Of a stretch of 64,000 nt of DNA, positions 54,675-64,000 are shown one piece after another. The first letter of the stretch is position 1, and every line of letters starts with the position of its first letter. Both the position numbers and the translations under genes were made by a program. The stretch is from assembly GCA_037179335.1 (NCBI GenBank), contig JAKZHN010000035.1, positions 124,001-188,000 of the forward strand, in the 5' to 3' direction. The notes below the pieces were generated by a model, which was given only the letters and a program-made list of their open reading frames with translations, made no database searches and had not been told where the DNA came from. The DNA comes from Cyclaneusma minus (Eukaryota > Ascomycota > Leotiomycetes > Marthamycetales > Marthamycetaceae).

Positions 54675-55708
54675 CTATTGCGGAATATCAGGATGTTCCG
54701 CGATCAACGGAGTCGCTTCAATAACCGGAATCAAGACGTCGGATATCCTCGCCGCAAGCCACTCGGTCGCAACATCATCCGGATGAATGCCATCTCTCCA
54801 ATGGCCCTCGGGATAGTCCGTATTGCAATCTGCAATGTAGATAGGACTCTCAGTGCTGTTGAGCTGGCGGGCTAGTTCACTGATACCGGCGTTGACGGCG
54901 GCGATTTTGTCATCTGTGAAGAGGAGGGGAATGAGGAGATCCATCTGTGGGTGACTGGGATGTTAGCATGTTCTTACTTGCTTGTACCAAGTAAAGAGAT
55001 TCATGGTCGCGAGTCCGTAAACCCCCCCCCCCCCCCCAAAAAAGACTTGCGAAAGTCCCCATCCATTCTCCAACATGAGTTCCAGGAAGCAATTTGTCCG
55101 GGACATGGAATCGAGTATGAATGCGCCAAACTCACAATAATCTTCACCTCCCCATTACCCCTTCTCATCTCCTCAATCAACAGCGCATGCGCCGCAATAA
55201 TCTCCGGCACCGTATGCACCGGCTGCTGTCCCACATCATTCGTTCCCAACATATACATAATAATATCAGGTTGCGCCTCTTCCAACCAGCCGGGTAGATA
55301 ATCTCGAGCGATATCGTAGGCGCGCCAGCCGGCATGGCCTTCGTGACGGTGGTCCCAGTCGGTTGTGCCGAGTTTGAAACCGCAGCCGCCGTCGTCGGAG
55401 GTTTGGGAGCCGACGAATTGGAGGGTAGAGGTTAGGGAGAGGCGCGTGAGGTTCGCCCAGACGAGGGGTCGCCAGCAGGTTGAGGCGGTTATGCTGTCGC
55501 CGAGGGGCACTGTGGTGGGGAGTTTGGTTAGTTCTGGTGATTCGCAGTAGATGTGGATGACGATGGGGAATCGGGGAGAGGTCTGGGGATCGAGAAGCCG
55601 GTTTGGGAGTGAGAAATGGGGAGACAAACTGATCCGAAGCTTTCGTGGCTCATCTGATATCGCAAGGCCCAGCAGGCCCAATAGCACCTGAGCGACAACG
55701 AACCTCAT
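54675..55708 (-). CDS. Secreted SGNH (GDSL-type) esterase
   Basis: Three exons (55708-55630, 55509-55136, 54944-54675) give 240 residues. The signal peptide MRFVVAQVLLGLLGLAIS is followed by block I MPLGDSITAS with the catalytic Ser, block III MLGTNDVG, and block V DGIHPDD with the Asp/His pair. The family includes carbohydrate acetyl esterases (CE2/CE3-like); the substrate cannot be read off. Intron 1 (55629-55510, 120 nt) is a multiple of three without stops, so the ORF reads through; splicing restores KLRIMPLGDSIT. Intron 2 (55135-54945, 191 nt) contains a 16-base C run at 55022-55037. Confidence 0.88.
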
Positions 55709-56059
55709 ACCGACCAGTCCGAAGACTCCGAGGCATGCGACAACACTTTCGCAAACTTCGCAGTTCCTTATCGGAGCGCCAATGTGCCATCAATCGCACT
55801 ACGAGCGCATAGTATTGCGACAAAGGTGTTCACAAACCACAATTAGCTTGCGATGATGCGACGGAGCTTGTTGAGTTTAAGATAAGATTCTCCCCTGATT
55901 CTCCCCTGGAAGCTGAGAAACCCGTGTCCGAGGTACAATAAGTAGGATCTTTTATCTACAGCCAATAACTGAAGGCGCGCAAAGGATGAAGTCTTGTCAC
56001 TGTGACCCTATGTTGTAGGTATGTATGTACCTAGGTTCCACTCCGCTCCGGGCGTCTAA
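55709..56059. other. Intergenic upstream of the esterase
   Basis: Promoter of the esterase and 3' UTR of the 63-residue protein; no gene seen. Confidence 0.5.
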
Positions 56060-56472
56060 TTAGATGCCGCCCCCTAAGCCACAAAAGACGCCATTAGCAC
56101 ACCCTTCGCTTGAAAGCTCCGTTCGGGGAACACGTGCAGGATCAACTCGTCCGAGTTCATTCGTACCAAAAATGACAGAACTGTTGTATTCGACAAGGAG
56201 AGAGGTAGATATAAAGAGAGGTTGGAAAGACTTACCGCTTCGTCCTGGCAACACGCTGTAGTTCCCATCCCGTCGCTTGGCCTCTTCACTGCGTGCCATC
56301 ACGGCTCGCCATTTCAGCCCGATGAAGGCGCTGCCGCCTGCGAGGAAACCGACAATGAGGAGAGGGGTACGGTTTCGCCTGTTGGAGTTTTGATCAGTCT
56401 CTTGTCTCTTAATTTTCGTCCACTCGGAGCAGCATACGCAAAATAGGACTGGGTTGGAATCCTTCCCGGCAT
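56060..56472 (-). CDS. 63-residue single-pass membrane protein, unknown
   Basis: Three exons (56472-56438, 56378-56236, 56073-56060). The protein starts MPGRIPTQSYFARNRTPLLI, has one membrane helix (LLIVGFLAGGSAFIGLKW), a basic stretch RAVMARSEEAKRRDGNYSV and the end RSGGGI. The last exon is 14 nt. The introns (59 and 162 nt) are GT-AG with gctaat/ctgat branch sites. The pattern of short N terminus, one helix and basic tail is like small mitochondrial inner-membrane proteins, but I cannot name a family. Longer overlapping frames exist on the same strand, but only this spliced form gives a compact, sensible protein. Confidence 0.65.
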
Positions 56473-57756
56473 GACGTCCGTGTCTTCTTGATTTTGGAGC
56501 TCGACTCGGTAGATTTGCAACAAGCTTCGAAGGATTCGTGAAGTACTTTCCAGACAATTGATATCTCGATTCCTCGAGGTTGAATCGAGGCCGAGAGAAG
56601 AGGAGGCGGGGTTTGTGGTGTCGAACGAGTTGGAGATCAGGCCATTCCTCTGCTGGGTCTCCAGTTTCTCTTTGAAGAAAAGAGGCACGCGAGCTTAAGC
56701 TTTCCCCCACATCTCGGGTGACGATCTTGCGGAGGATTAAGTGGTCCGAGCGTGGGATGACCGCTTTCTTGGCAGACGTGGTGGTGTCACTTGTGTGGTT
56801 AGGACTCTGCTTGTTTCCAAATAGGTTGCTGTTGGCTGTTGCTCATGTGCAGCTAGGATCTGGCGATCGATGTAATCTAGGTGTTATCCTTAGATTTTTC
56901 GAGGATTGTATAAGCTGCTTTCTTTCGTTGGATTTGGCGATCCCAGCGGCCCGGCAGCAGGGGATATCCGTTGACTTATTCCCGGTACTTAACTTCTCGG
57001 GAGCGGCTCAGTACTCTACCTCAATCCCCGGAAACTCTTCCAGTTTTGGTTTATAAGTCTTGTGATAGACAGCGTTCATGACTTACAAGCTTGTAAGATA
57101 CGGAGTACATCTGCTAGGGTGCAAAATCTTTGACAGCTCAAGTATACATGCAGAAACCGCATATTCCCCCCCTCCAAGCTACAGCTCTTTTAATGTTTAT
57201 GTGCCCCAATCCCGTAGGGTCCGGGAAAATCGCCAAAAATATAAAACATACAACAGCAGGTATTCGCTGGTGGTCACCCACCCAACTACTAATCTGCCGA
57301 TCTGAGGCTTATGTATGCAAGAGCGGACGGGTTTGCCAGTTCTCCTCAGTCTATGGTCGTATGTGACAGAATTGTTGTGATTTAGAAATTATGTATCACG
57401 CGCCTGCGGAATTTCACTTCAGCTCTTGAAGGTGCCTCTCTCTCTGGACCGCTTGGGCACTAAACTGTGGTAGGTAATAAAAGAAACAATGATTCCGAAT
57501 AGCTCTTTGAATTAGCGGCGAGTATGGATATGTAGTAAAACAAAGCAGGGCCGCAGGATTGGCGGGCGCTTGTTTATCCTTATCGCGACATCGCCAACGA
57601 CAACTTCACTCTCATCGATCCGCTGCCTAAGCCCTTCTTTATTACAGTCGAGGAAAGCGTTAATCCGGCAGCCCAACGTCAGGCGGTGCAGAATCAACAG
57701 AGGGAGGCTATGAGGCACGGCCAGCGGGTCACGAAGCGGCTTTGTCACGCTTGATT
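56473..57756. other. Divergent intergenic region, 1.3 kb
   Basis: Promoters of the 63-residue protein (-) and the ketopantoate reductase (+). AT-rich in the middle; no supportable gene or repeat seen. Confidence 0.5.
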
Positions 57757-59031
57757 ATGGCCTCGAGTTCTCTGATCTGGCGTCAGAAGTATCTGCAGCT
57801 CCGCTCAGTTTCAACCTCATTCCTCTCTGGAGGACCGCCAACTGTTGTCTGCAAACTGGCCGGCGCTGCCTTGAGCCCGTTTCACCGCAGTCGAAGACAG
57901 ATGGCATCGTCCGCTCACCATTCTTCTGGATTGCCTCCAGCAGATCCGCAACGCATTCATGTTCTCGGCATTGGCAACATCGGGCGTTTGTTTGCGCACT
58001 CTCTCCGCGCGCTCCCATCGCCGCCTCCAATAACACTTCTTTTCCACCGGCCGTCCCTGCTTTCGAGCTGGGAGCAGAATGGCAGAGTCGTTGAGATGCT
58101 CGCTGTTGACGGCTCGTCGAACAAGCAGTCTGGCTTTGAAGTCGAAGTGATAGACCCCTCGAAAGCAGACGATGTTGGCACTATCTCCAATCTTCTTATA
58201 TCGACCAAGGCGCCCAAAACGCTTGCTGCATTGACGCCTCTCAAGGCGCGACTAAATCAGCACTCCAATCTTCTTTTTGCTCAAAATGGAATGGGCTCGG
58301 TGGAAGAAGCTCTTGCTCTCTTTCCCGACCCACAATCCAGGCCAAAGGTCTTTGCCGCTGTCACTTCTCACGGAGTCTTTTCAACCGGACCTTTCTCCTC
58401 GCTCCACGCTGGTACGGGCTGGGTAGCAATTGGGCCAGCAGAGCCAGCCAGCTACAAGTCTTCTCCGGACATGGTTACTGCCGTTTTATCATGTCCCACG
58501 CTCAATGCTCGTTCTGTTTCTGCGTCCGAGTTGTTGTATCTGAAGCTTGAGAAGCTCGCAGTCAATGCCACCATAAACCCTCTCACGGCCATTTTTCGAG
58601 TCAAGAACGGTGTGCTTTTCAAGCATGCAGGGCCTACGAAATTGATGCATAGGCTGGTCGCAGAAATGAGCACTATTTTCCAGCAGATCTGCTCTGAGAA
58701 GGTCGAGGAACAATCATCTTCTACAGAAGCCGAAGCAGGCGATGCCAAGCAGGTCTTCGATCGATTCTCTGCTCCGCGCCTTCAGGAATTCGTGCTCAAT
58801 ATGGCGCATGCCACAAGGGAGAACAGGTCTTCCATGTTCCAGGATGTGGAGGCCGGCAGGGAAACCGAGATCGCATACATCAATGGCTGGATTGTCCAGG
58901 AGGGGGAGAAGAGGGGACTTGCTGTGGAAAGCCATACGTGGGTTGCGGAGACAGTTCGTGAGGGTCGCATCTTGGATGTGAGTGAGGATAATATCGAGGC
59001 TGAAGTCAAGGCTGAAGTCAAGGCTTCATAG
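57757..59031 (+). CDS. PAN5: 2-dehydropantoate 2-reductase (ketopantoate reductase)
   Basis: Single exon, 424 residues from the ATG at 57757. It reduces ketopantoate to pantoate with NADPH in pantothenate/CoA synthesis. Features: Rossmann motif IHVLGIGNIGRLFAHSLR; LLISTKAPKTLAAL; LLFAQNGMGSVEEAL (the conserved QNG); TSHGVFSTGPFSSLHAGTGW; and the C-terminal helical domain KLEKLAVNATINPLTAIF, with ENRSSMFQDVEAGRETEIAY near the end. The first 60 residues are Ser/Arg-rich without acidic residues and could be a mitochondrial presequence. A second ATG at 57901 (MASSAHHSSG) lies just before the conserved domain. Confidence 0.92.
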   Translation: MASSSLIWRQKYLQLRSVSTSFLSGGPPTVVCKLAGAALSPFHRSRRQMASSAHHSSGLPPADPQRIHVLGIGNIGRLFAHSLRALPSPPPITLLFHRPSLLSSWEQNGRVVEMLAVDGSSNKQSGFEVEVIDPSKADDVGTISNLLISTKAPKTLAALTPLKARLNQHSNLLFAQNGMGSVEEALALFPDPQSRPKVFAAVTSHGVFSTGPFSSLHAGTGWVAIGPAEPASYKSSPDMVTAVLSCPTLNARSVSASELLYLKLEKLAVNATINPLTAIFRVKNGVLFKHAGPTKLMHRLVAEMSTIFQQICSEKVEEQSSSTEAEAGDAKQVFDRFSAPRLQEFVLNMAHATRENRSSMFQDVEAGRETEIAYINGWIVQEGEKRGLAVESHTWVAETVREGRILDVSEDNIEAEVKAEVKAS

Positions 59032-59322
59032 AGCACAGAATTCCAGCTGAAGCTTCAAGTTCCTGCAGTGCAATTTCACATTGCACTGGTGGGCAAGCCC
59101 ATCGGCGGAGGCAGGTGCGAAAGAAAGGTCACGTGGACGGCACAAGCTCTTAGTCTCTCAGCGCTCCTTCCCTTCTGTTCTTCTCCCACTCTCTCGGCTT
59201 ACATGTAGCTCGAGCTCAGCCAACTCGGCGCACAGTCGAAAACCAAAGCTGGAGCACACCCAGATTCGTGATTCGTACATCTCTCTCCACTGCCCATTTA
59301 CACCGCCCTCTCTTGAACCACA
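59032..59322. other. Intergenic, promoter of the FHA kinase
   Basis: 291 bp; CT-rich leader before 59323. Confidence 0.5.
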
Positions 59323-61905
59323 ATGGAGCGTGGCCTCTCGCTTCTGCCAGGTCCTCGACGCGTGAGGTCCGCTGAGGACGATGATCCTATCTCCGACTCA
59401 GAGCCACAGCAGCCTTTGGAGGAGCTGCCGGTCGCAGAGATCAAGATCACCAAAACGGTAGACGACAAGATCGAGTCGGAGCACTGGGTCACGTTGTATG
59501 CAGACAAAGACTTCGTAATGGGAAGAGATGTCACCAAATGGTGCGGCTCCGCTTTGCATTTGCTCTTCGTGCTTTTGTACCTGACAGCCATGCTCTAGCA
59601 CCTACGTGATTGATGATCTGCGTGTCTCCACCACGCAATGCCGCATCTATGCCATCCTCTATGATAGGAACGACCTCGCCGGCTACCCGCCCCTGATCTT
59701 CTGCCAGGACAAAGAGTCAATGAATGGCACCTATGTGAATGGCAGCCTCATCGGAATCCGTAGGAAGGGGACCTGGACTGGTGTGGTACTCAATGAGGGG
59801 GACCATATCACCATCATGCCCCACTGGCACATCACAGTGATACCACAATATCCAAAGAAATCCATTGCTGCTGCCCAGAATGAGATTCAGCAGCAAGAAA
59901 TCATGGTGCGTTGTGCTATTCCATCCCCATGCGTTGTACTACCTCTACTCACACCGCTGGTAGCAATTTCAAGATCGCTTTGCCGTGACTTCAAGACTGC
60001 TTGGTGACGGCGTTCTGGGAAGGGTCCACCTAGCAACCGACCTCATGACCAGAAAGCAGCTTGCTTGCAAGATTGTCTGCCGCCAGAGCCTGAGAGTGGC
60101 AAAGAAGGGCGTCCGAGACGTGACGGTGCGGGAAATCAATATCTTGAGCGAGTTGGATCACGTAGGTTGCACACGCATGGGTACACGTCTTTGCCAGTGA
60201 CTGACCGGAGCCAGCCCAACATTGTCAGCCTTCGAAAGGCCTTTGTCTCAGAGAACACAGTGTACGTCGAATGACTCTCGCTGTCTGTGCAAAGCAACTG
60301 ACATGATCCAGCTACATGTTTCTCGAGATCTCACGTGGTGGAGACTTGTGGGGACTCATACAAGCTCACGGAGGCCACTTGAGCGATATCCAGGGTCGCG
60401 TGATTATGCGCCAAGTAGTCCTGGCTATCCAGTACCTCCACTCAAAGAGCATTGTTCACAGGGACTTGAAACCCGAGAATGTCCTGGTATCGCACAAGGA
60501 CGTCGGTCATCGAGTGATGGTGACTGATTTCGGACAAGCTATCAGCACTCGCCAACCCAACACAAGGATGACGACCACTGAACTCGGTACGCCAGGGTAC
60601 AAGGCTCCAGAGCTGCTCAAAGGTGGCTCAGGCGGATACACCGCGAAATGTGACATGTGGTCCATTGGTGTAATGATCTACGCGGTCCTGGCTGGCGATA
60701 TGAATAACGATTGGCCTCGGTGTAAACCAGAGCAGACCTACAAGGACAACGAGAAGATTGCGTCGCTGGTGACCCAACTCATCCCACGCAAGAGCAACAA
60801 GGATGAAGGATTAAATCCCAAGGCCATCAGTCTGATGAGAGGGCTACTGATCATTGATCCAAAGCAGCGAAGGACCGCAGACGAGGTCATAAAACATTCG
60901 TGGTTCGCATCTCAGAGCGTGAAGAAGCTGTACGAGCATTGCATCCAGTTCTGGACCAAGCGACCTGAGGACCCCAACATCATTGAGGACCTTCCAGACT
61001 TTTCCGGGATCAACGAAGATAGCGTACCTCAGCAGGAGAAGAAAGCAAAGACGAAGAAGCTCCCAGATACAACCGCTTCCCCCTACTTCAACCTCAATCA
61101 GCACATCGAAACCAGTACGCGTCCTAGGTCGGGCCAGAAGAGAATTCTCCAGGCTTTGAATTCCGCCGACACTGCGTTTCTGGACTCGGAGACGCCGTCT
61201 AAGCGCCAGAGAAGCGATCTCTACAGGCAGACTCGAGAGGTACACGGCAAGAACATCTTCGGTCCGTTGAGAAAGAGATCAATGAGCCAGGCTGACACCG
61301 GTGACCGTCACACACGAGAGAAGAGTCCATACTTTAGAGAACCGAGCCCCCTGCTGGGTGAGAAGGAACAAGGAGCTGTGACGAGAGACTCCGGAGAATC
61401 GGCAGAGAAGACTTCGCCATCGAAGGAAACAGAACCTGATCACAACAGCAAGCTCCGCGAATATGAGGAGACAGATGAGCAAGGAGTGTTGACGAGTGAC
61501 TCTGAAGAAGCGGCAGAGAAGGGTCCGCCAGTGAAAGAGAAGGGGCTTAACTACAGCAAGCACCAGAGCTCTGAGGAGATAGATGAGCAAGAAGTGGTGA
61601 CGAGAGACTACGAAGAGTCGGCAGAGAAAGCTTCGCCGTCGAAACAAAACGAGCTTGACCACGGCAAAAGCCGGAGCTATGAGGAGACAGATGAGCAAGA
61701 AGTGGGTAAGAGAGGCGGCTTTACTCCTTCTATGCGCATGGCTGGAAAGGCCTCGAAATGGTTTGACGAAAACGGCGACATTATTGCCCAACGTCCCATT
61801 GAGACGAAGGCTTCCACCGCAGATCATCAGTCACTAGCTGTGTCGAGCCTCCCCACGCCTTCCTCACCTCCCCGAATGAGGCGAGCAAGCAGCGCTTATT
61901 TGTGA
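59323..61905 (+). CDS. FHA-domain checkpoint kinase (Chk2/Rad53/Cds1 type)
   Basis: Five exons (59323-59540, 59599-59905, 59964-60161, 60215-60261, 60312-61905) give 787 residues. One FHA domain (MGRDVTKWC..., VSTTQCRIY, SMNGTYVNGSLIG), then a kinase: LLGDGVLGRVHLATD, LACKIV, VHRDLKPENVL, VTDFGQAIS, GTPGYKAPELL. Such kinases relay DNA damage or replication stress. Two oddities: the His of the usual FHA S-x-x-H motif is Gln here (STTQ), and the glycine loop has Leu where Phe is usual. The tail carries three tandem copies of about 36-38 residues (EQ-x-V-x-T-x-D...EK-x-x-P-x-K...). Meiotic Mek1-like identity is an alternative. Confidence 0.9.
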
Positions 61906-62427
61906 GGCTGTACGAGCTATGTGGACATGGTGCAAAATTTCAGGCGCACGTTTTTGGGAGATCAAGGATCCATGGTACGGAGTTTTTGAGGTAAAGGTTG
62001 TAGAGCTGTTGCTCAATTTGCTGGAGCGGAAGATGACCATTTTGTGGGAGAAACGTATTGGCTTTTGGCACATTCATATAGCTAGTCATTCCGTTCTCAT
62101 ATCCTTATTTCCTAGACTGTAAAGCAGTCAAACAAGTTGCTGGTTGAAATGGAAAGCACGGGATTGTCCCGTCCATTCCCAAAAAACGACAAACTTTCGG
62201 GGCCTGGACGAGTATCGCTACACATTTAATATTCTCTGTAGGGGTAAAGTTTTATAGCGAAAAAGCGCTTCCCAGTATATTTGACTTTTGCTAAGAAACA
62301 GGGTATATATCATTGCCCAACCGACTGTTGAAACGCCTAAGTGGTCATCATGTTGAAATTTTGGGCAGATATCCCCAAACACCACTTTCCCATTTCCCCC
62401 TCACATCACATCCTTTTTGTGATCCGC
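61906..62427. other. Convergent intergenic region
   Basis: 3' UTRs of the kinase (+) and the MetE-like gene (-); AT-rich, no gene seen. Confidence 0.55.
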
Positions 62428-63764
62428 TTATGGCTCACCGGCCCAGATTTCGTCCGCCAGCTTTCGCACCAGCTTCAACTTCTCAATCATATCCTGAGTC
62501 GACAACAGGTTACCCTCATGGTGAGAAGCAAATCCACACTGCGTGCTCACACCCAACTGCTTCAGCGCAGCCTCTCGGCTGACACCATTGCCCTCAGCCA
62601 CCAAGTCCGCCGCAGCATACACCTTCTGCTTCATCTCGTCGAGATTCTCCATCGTGGGGAACTTGCTAGTGCAAAGTCCCAAAGTCACGTTCTTGTGACT
62701 GGGAAGCTCTTTCAGGGGCTCGAAGCCGCCGGCGCGGGGGGTGTCGTATTCGAGGTAGTAGGTGTCGACGTTTAGGTCGCGGAAGAGCTTGGTGGCGATG
62801 CGGTCGTAGCCGCCCTCGGAGAAGTGGCGCGAGCCGACGAAGTTTCCGCGGCAGAGGTGGACGCCGACGTGCATGTCGGCGGGGCGGGTGGCGAGGCAAT
62901 CGTTGTAGAGCTTGATGTAGGCGTCGAAGAGGGCGTCGGCATCTTCGCCGTCTTTCTTGAAGCCTTCGAGCATCTTCTCCGAACAGAAGTCTGTTTTCGA
63001 TTTTTCTGTCAGTTTCTATTCTCTTTTGTCAAATGTTTGCGAGCAAGGGCAACTTACAAGCCAGGTTGGGATCGTCAATTTGGACGTTTCTCAGGCCGTT
63101 CTCATACAGTATCTTCAATTCTTCTTGGTATGCCTTTGCAATGTCCGCAAAGTACTCGGCGTCATTGGCGTACACTTCCTTAGGGTATGCATAGCCTGTC
63201 TTGTATCGCAGATGGTACCAGTTGGGCGCAGCAAGAGTGAGCTTGGCTCCTTTCTGCTTGTCTGCTGGCAGGAGGTTCTTCAGGTAGTTCCACTGGTCCA
63301 CGTAGGTGCTGCCAACGTGCTTGATCTTTCCCGTGCAGAAGACGCTCTCGCCGGGCTGGTGACCCTCCTCTAGGAAAGCTGCGATGTCTGGGACGTACAG
63401 GCGGAAGGCCTCAAGTGGCGGGTTGGTCTTTTCTTCGAAACCGTCGAGTCCGGGGAAGAAGGTACCCCTATTGACCGTTGTTAGTCCTGTGATCCGAAAT
63501 TGAAGAGAGATTTTTGTTTTGTGCCAGACAGGCTTACCAGAACATGTGCCGTCTGTACTCGCCATCGCTGACACCGTGGAATCCGAGATCCAGCTGAGTC
63601 TTGACGATCTGCTGGATAGCGGCATCCTCTACCGGTGTAAGATCTTTCTGAGAAATCTGTCCCTTGAGCAAAGCTCCCCGCTTCTTGATGAGCTCGTCAG
63701 GACGGAGGAGAGAGCCGAGCTGTTCGGCCCTGAAAGGAGGTCTTTGGTGGAGTTCGGGAGCCAT
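62428..63764 (-). CDS. MetE-like (cobalamin-independent methionine synthase C-terminal domain) protein
   Basis: Three exons (63764-63538, 63467-63058, 62990-62428) give 399 residues. It has only the C-terminal barrel of MetE, like bacterial YxjG/YxjH proteins. Features: FRAEQLGSLLRPDELIKKRG, GFHGVSDGEYRRHMFWGTFF, RNVQIDDPNLAYF, then the zinc set H257-x-C259 (VGVHLCRGN), E293 (YYLEYDTPRAG) and C364 (VSTQCGFAS), in the order known for MetE. It probably transfers a methyl group to a thiol; the donor is unknown, since the folate-binding N-terminal domain is missing. The start MAPELHQRPPF was chosen as the first ATG before the conserved AEQLGSLLRP. Confidence 0.9.
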
Positions 63765-64000
63765 GATTTGGGAGTCTTCACGCAGGGTCTTGTCAAGAGG
63801 TAGAGTATGTCTGGAAGAGTTGATGTGCGAGGGGTTGCGGTTTTGTTCCCCAGCTGACGAATGGACCTCTAAGTTGGACACAATCTTTGCGATCCCCACT
63901 CGGCTTTCCCCCCATTCCGCTTCGGCTCATGGCAATTGGTATTTGGGTGACGAAATAATGGGAATAAGCCGTCGGTGGCAGGTCTAGCTTGGGTGGGTCC
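63765..64000. other. Promoter region of the MetE-like gene, window end
   Basis: 236 bp of 5' flank; no further gene seen before the window ends. Confidence 0.5.

Overview
The window is nuclear DNA of a filamentous ascomycete (Pezizomycotina). Genes are mostly spliced by short introns of about 46-190 nt with GT-AG ends and CTAAC/CTGAC-like branch sites. Intergenic gaps are 0.3-2.5 kb, and nuclear genes for respiratory complex I subunits (absent from Saccharomyces) are present. I cannot fix the class; nothing here is prokaryotic or plasmid-like. All splice sites were placed by eye and checked for frame continuity.

Layout. 0-2 kb: 3' part of a senescence/spartin-domain gene, then a duplicated block leading into an intron-bearing tRNA-like gene. 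2.9-6.7 kb (-): very long disordered protein. 8.4-10.1 kb: divergent mitochondrial pair ATP synthase subunit f (-) and complex I NDUFS4/21 kDa (+). 11.3-16.2 kb (-): sulfite reductase beta subunit. 18.6-20.5 kb (-): SUN-domain nuclear envelope protein. 22.0-23.4 kb: UDP-glucose 4-epimerase. 24.4-25.8 kb: quinone oxidoreductase, convergent with CLP1 (26.1-27.8 kb, -). 28.6-29.8 kb (-): inositol polyphosphate kinase. 30.9-33.1 kb: Arb1-type RNAi protein. 33.8-34.0 kb (-): complex I NDUFB2-like subunit, divergent from the CDK9/BUR1 kinase (34.5-36.5 kb), which converges on a small membrane protein (-). 38.3-39.0 kb: calcineurin B.

39-42 kb is gene-poor, with two tRNA-derived repeat copies and an orphan ORF. 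42.2-44.5 kb: G-patch protein (-) divergent from an ER-type short-chain reductase (+). 45.3-45.6 kb: small secreted cysteine-rich protein (-). 46.8-50.2 kb: PEX12 and a LEU5-like mitochondrial carrier. 52.1-52.5 kb: second small secreted cysteine-rich protein. 52.8-54.6 kb: bounded repeat element, tRNA-Phe and an inverted degenerate tRNA-Phe copy. 54.7-55.7 kb (-): secreted SGNH esterase. 56.1-56.5 kb (-): 63-residue membrane protein. 57.8-61.9 kb: ketopantoate reductase and an FHA/Chk2-type kinase. 62.4-63.8 kb (-): MetE-like protein.

The genes are mostly housekeeping and form no biosynthetic cluster. The least explained material is between genes: (i) a family of degenerate arrays of about 19 bp units at five loci, two of which (28.2-28.4 and 52.8-53.2 kb) share the same conserved head and tail and so look like copies of an element not described to my knowledge; (ii) tRNA-derived, SINE-like units at 40.2 and 40.6 kb with relatives near 1.8 and 10.6 kb; (iii) two cysteine-rich secreted proteins that are candidate effectors.
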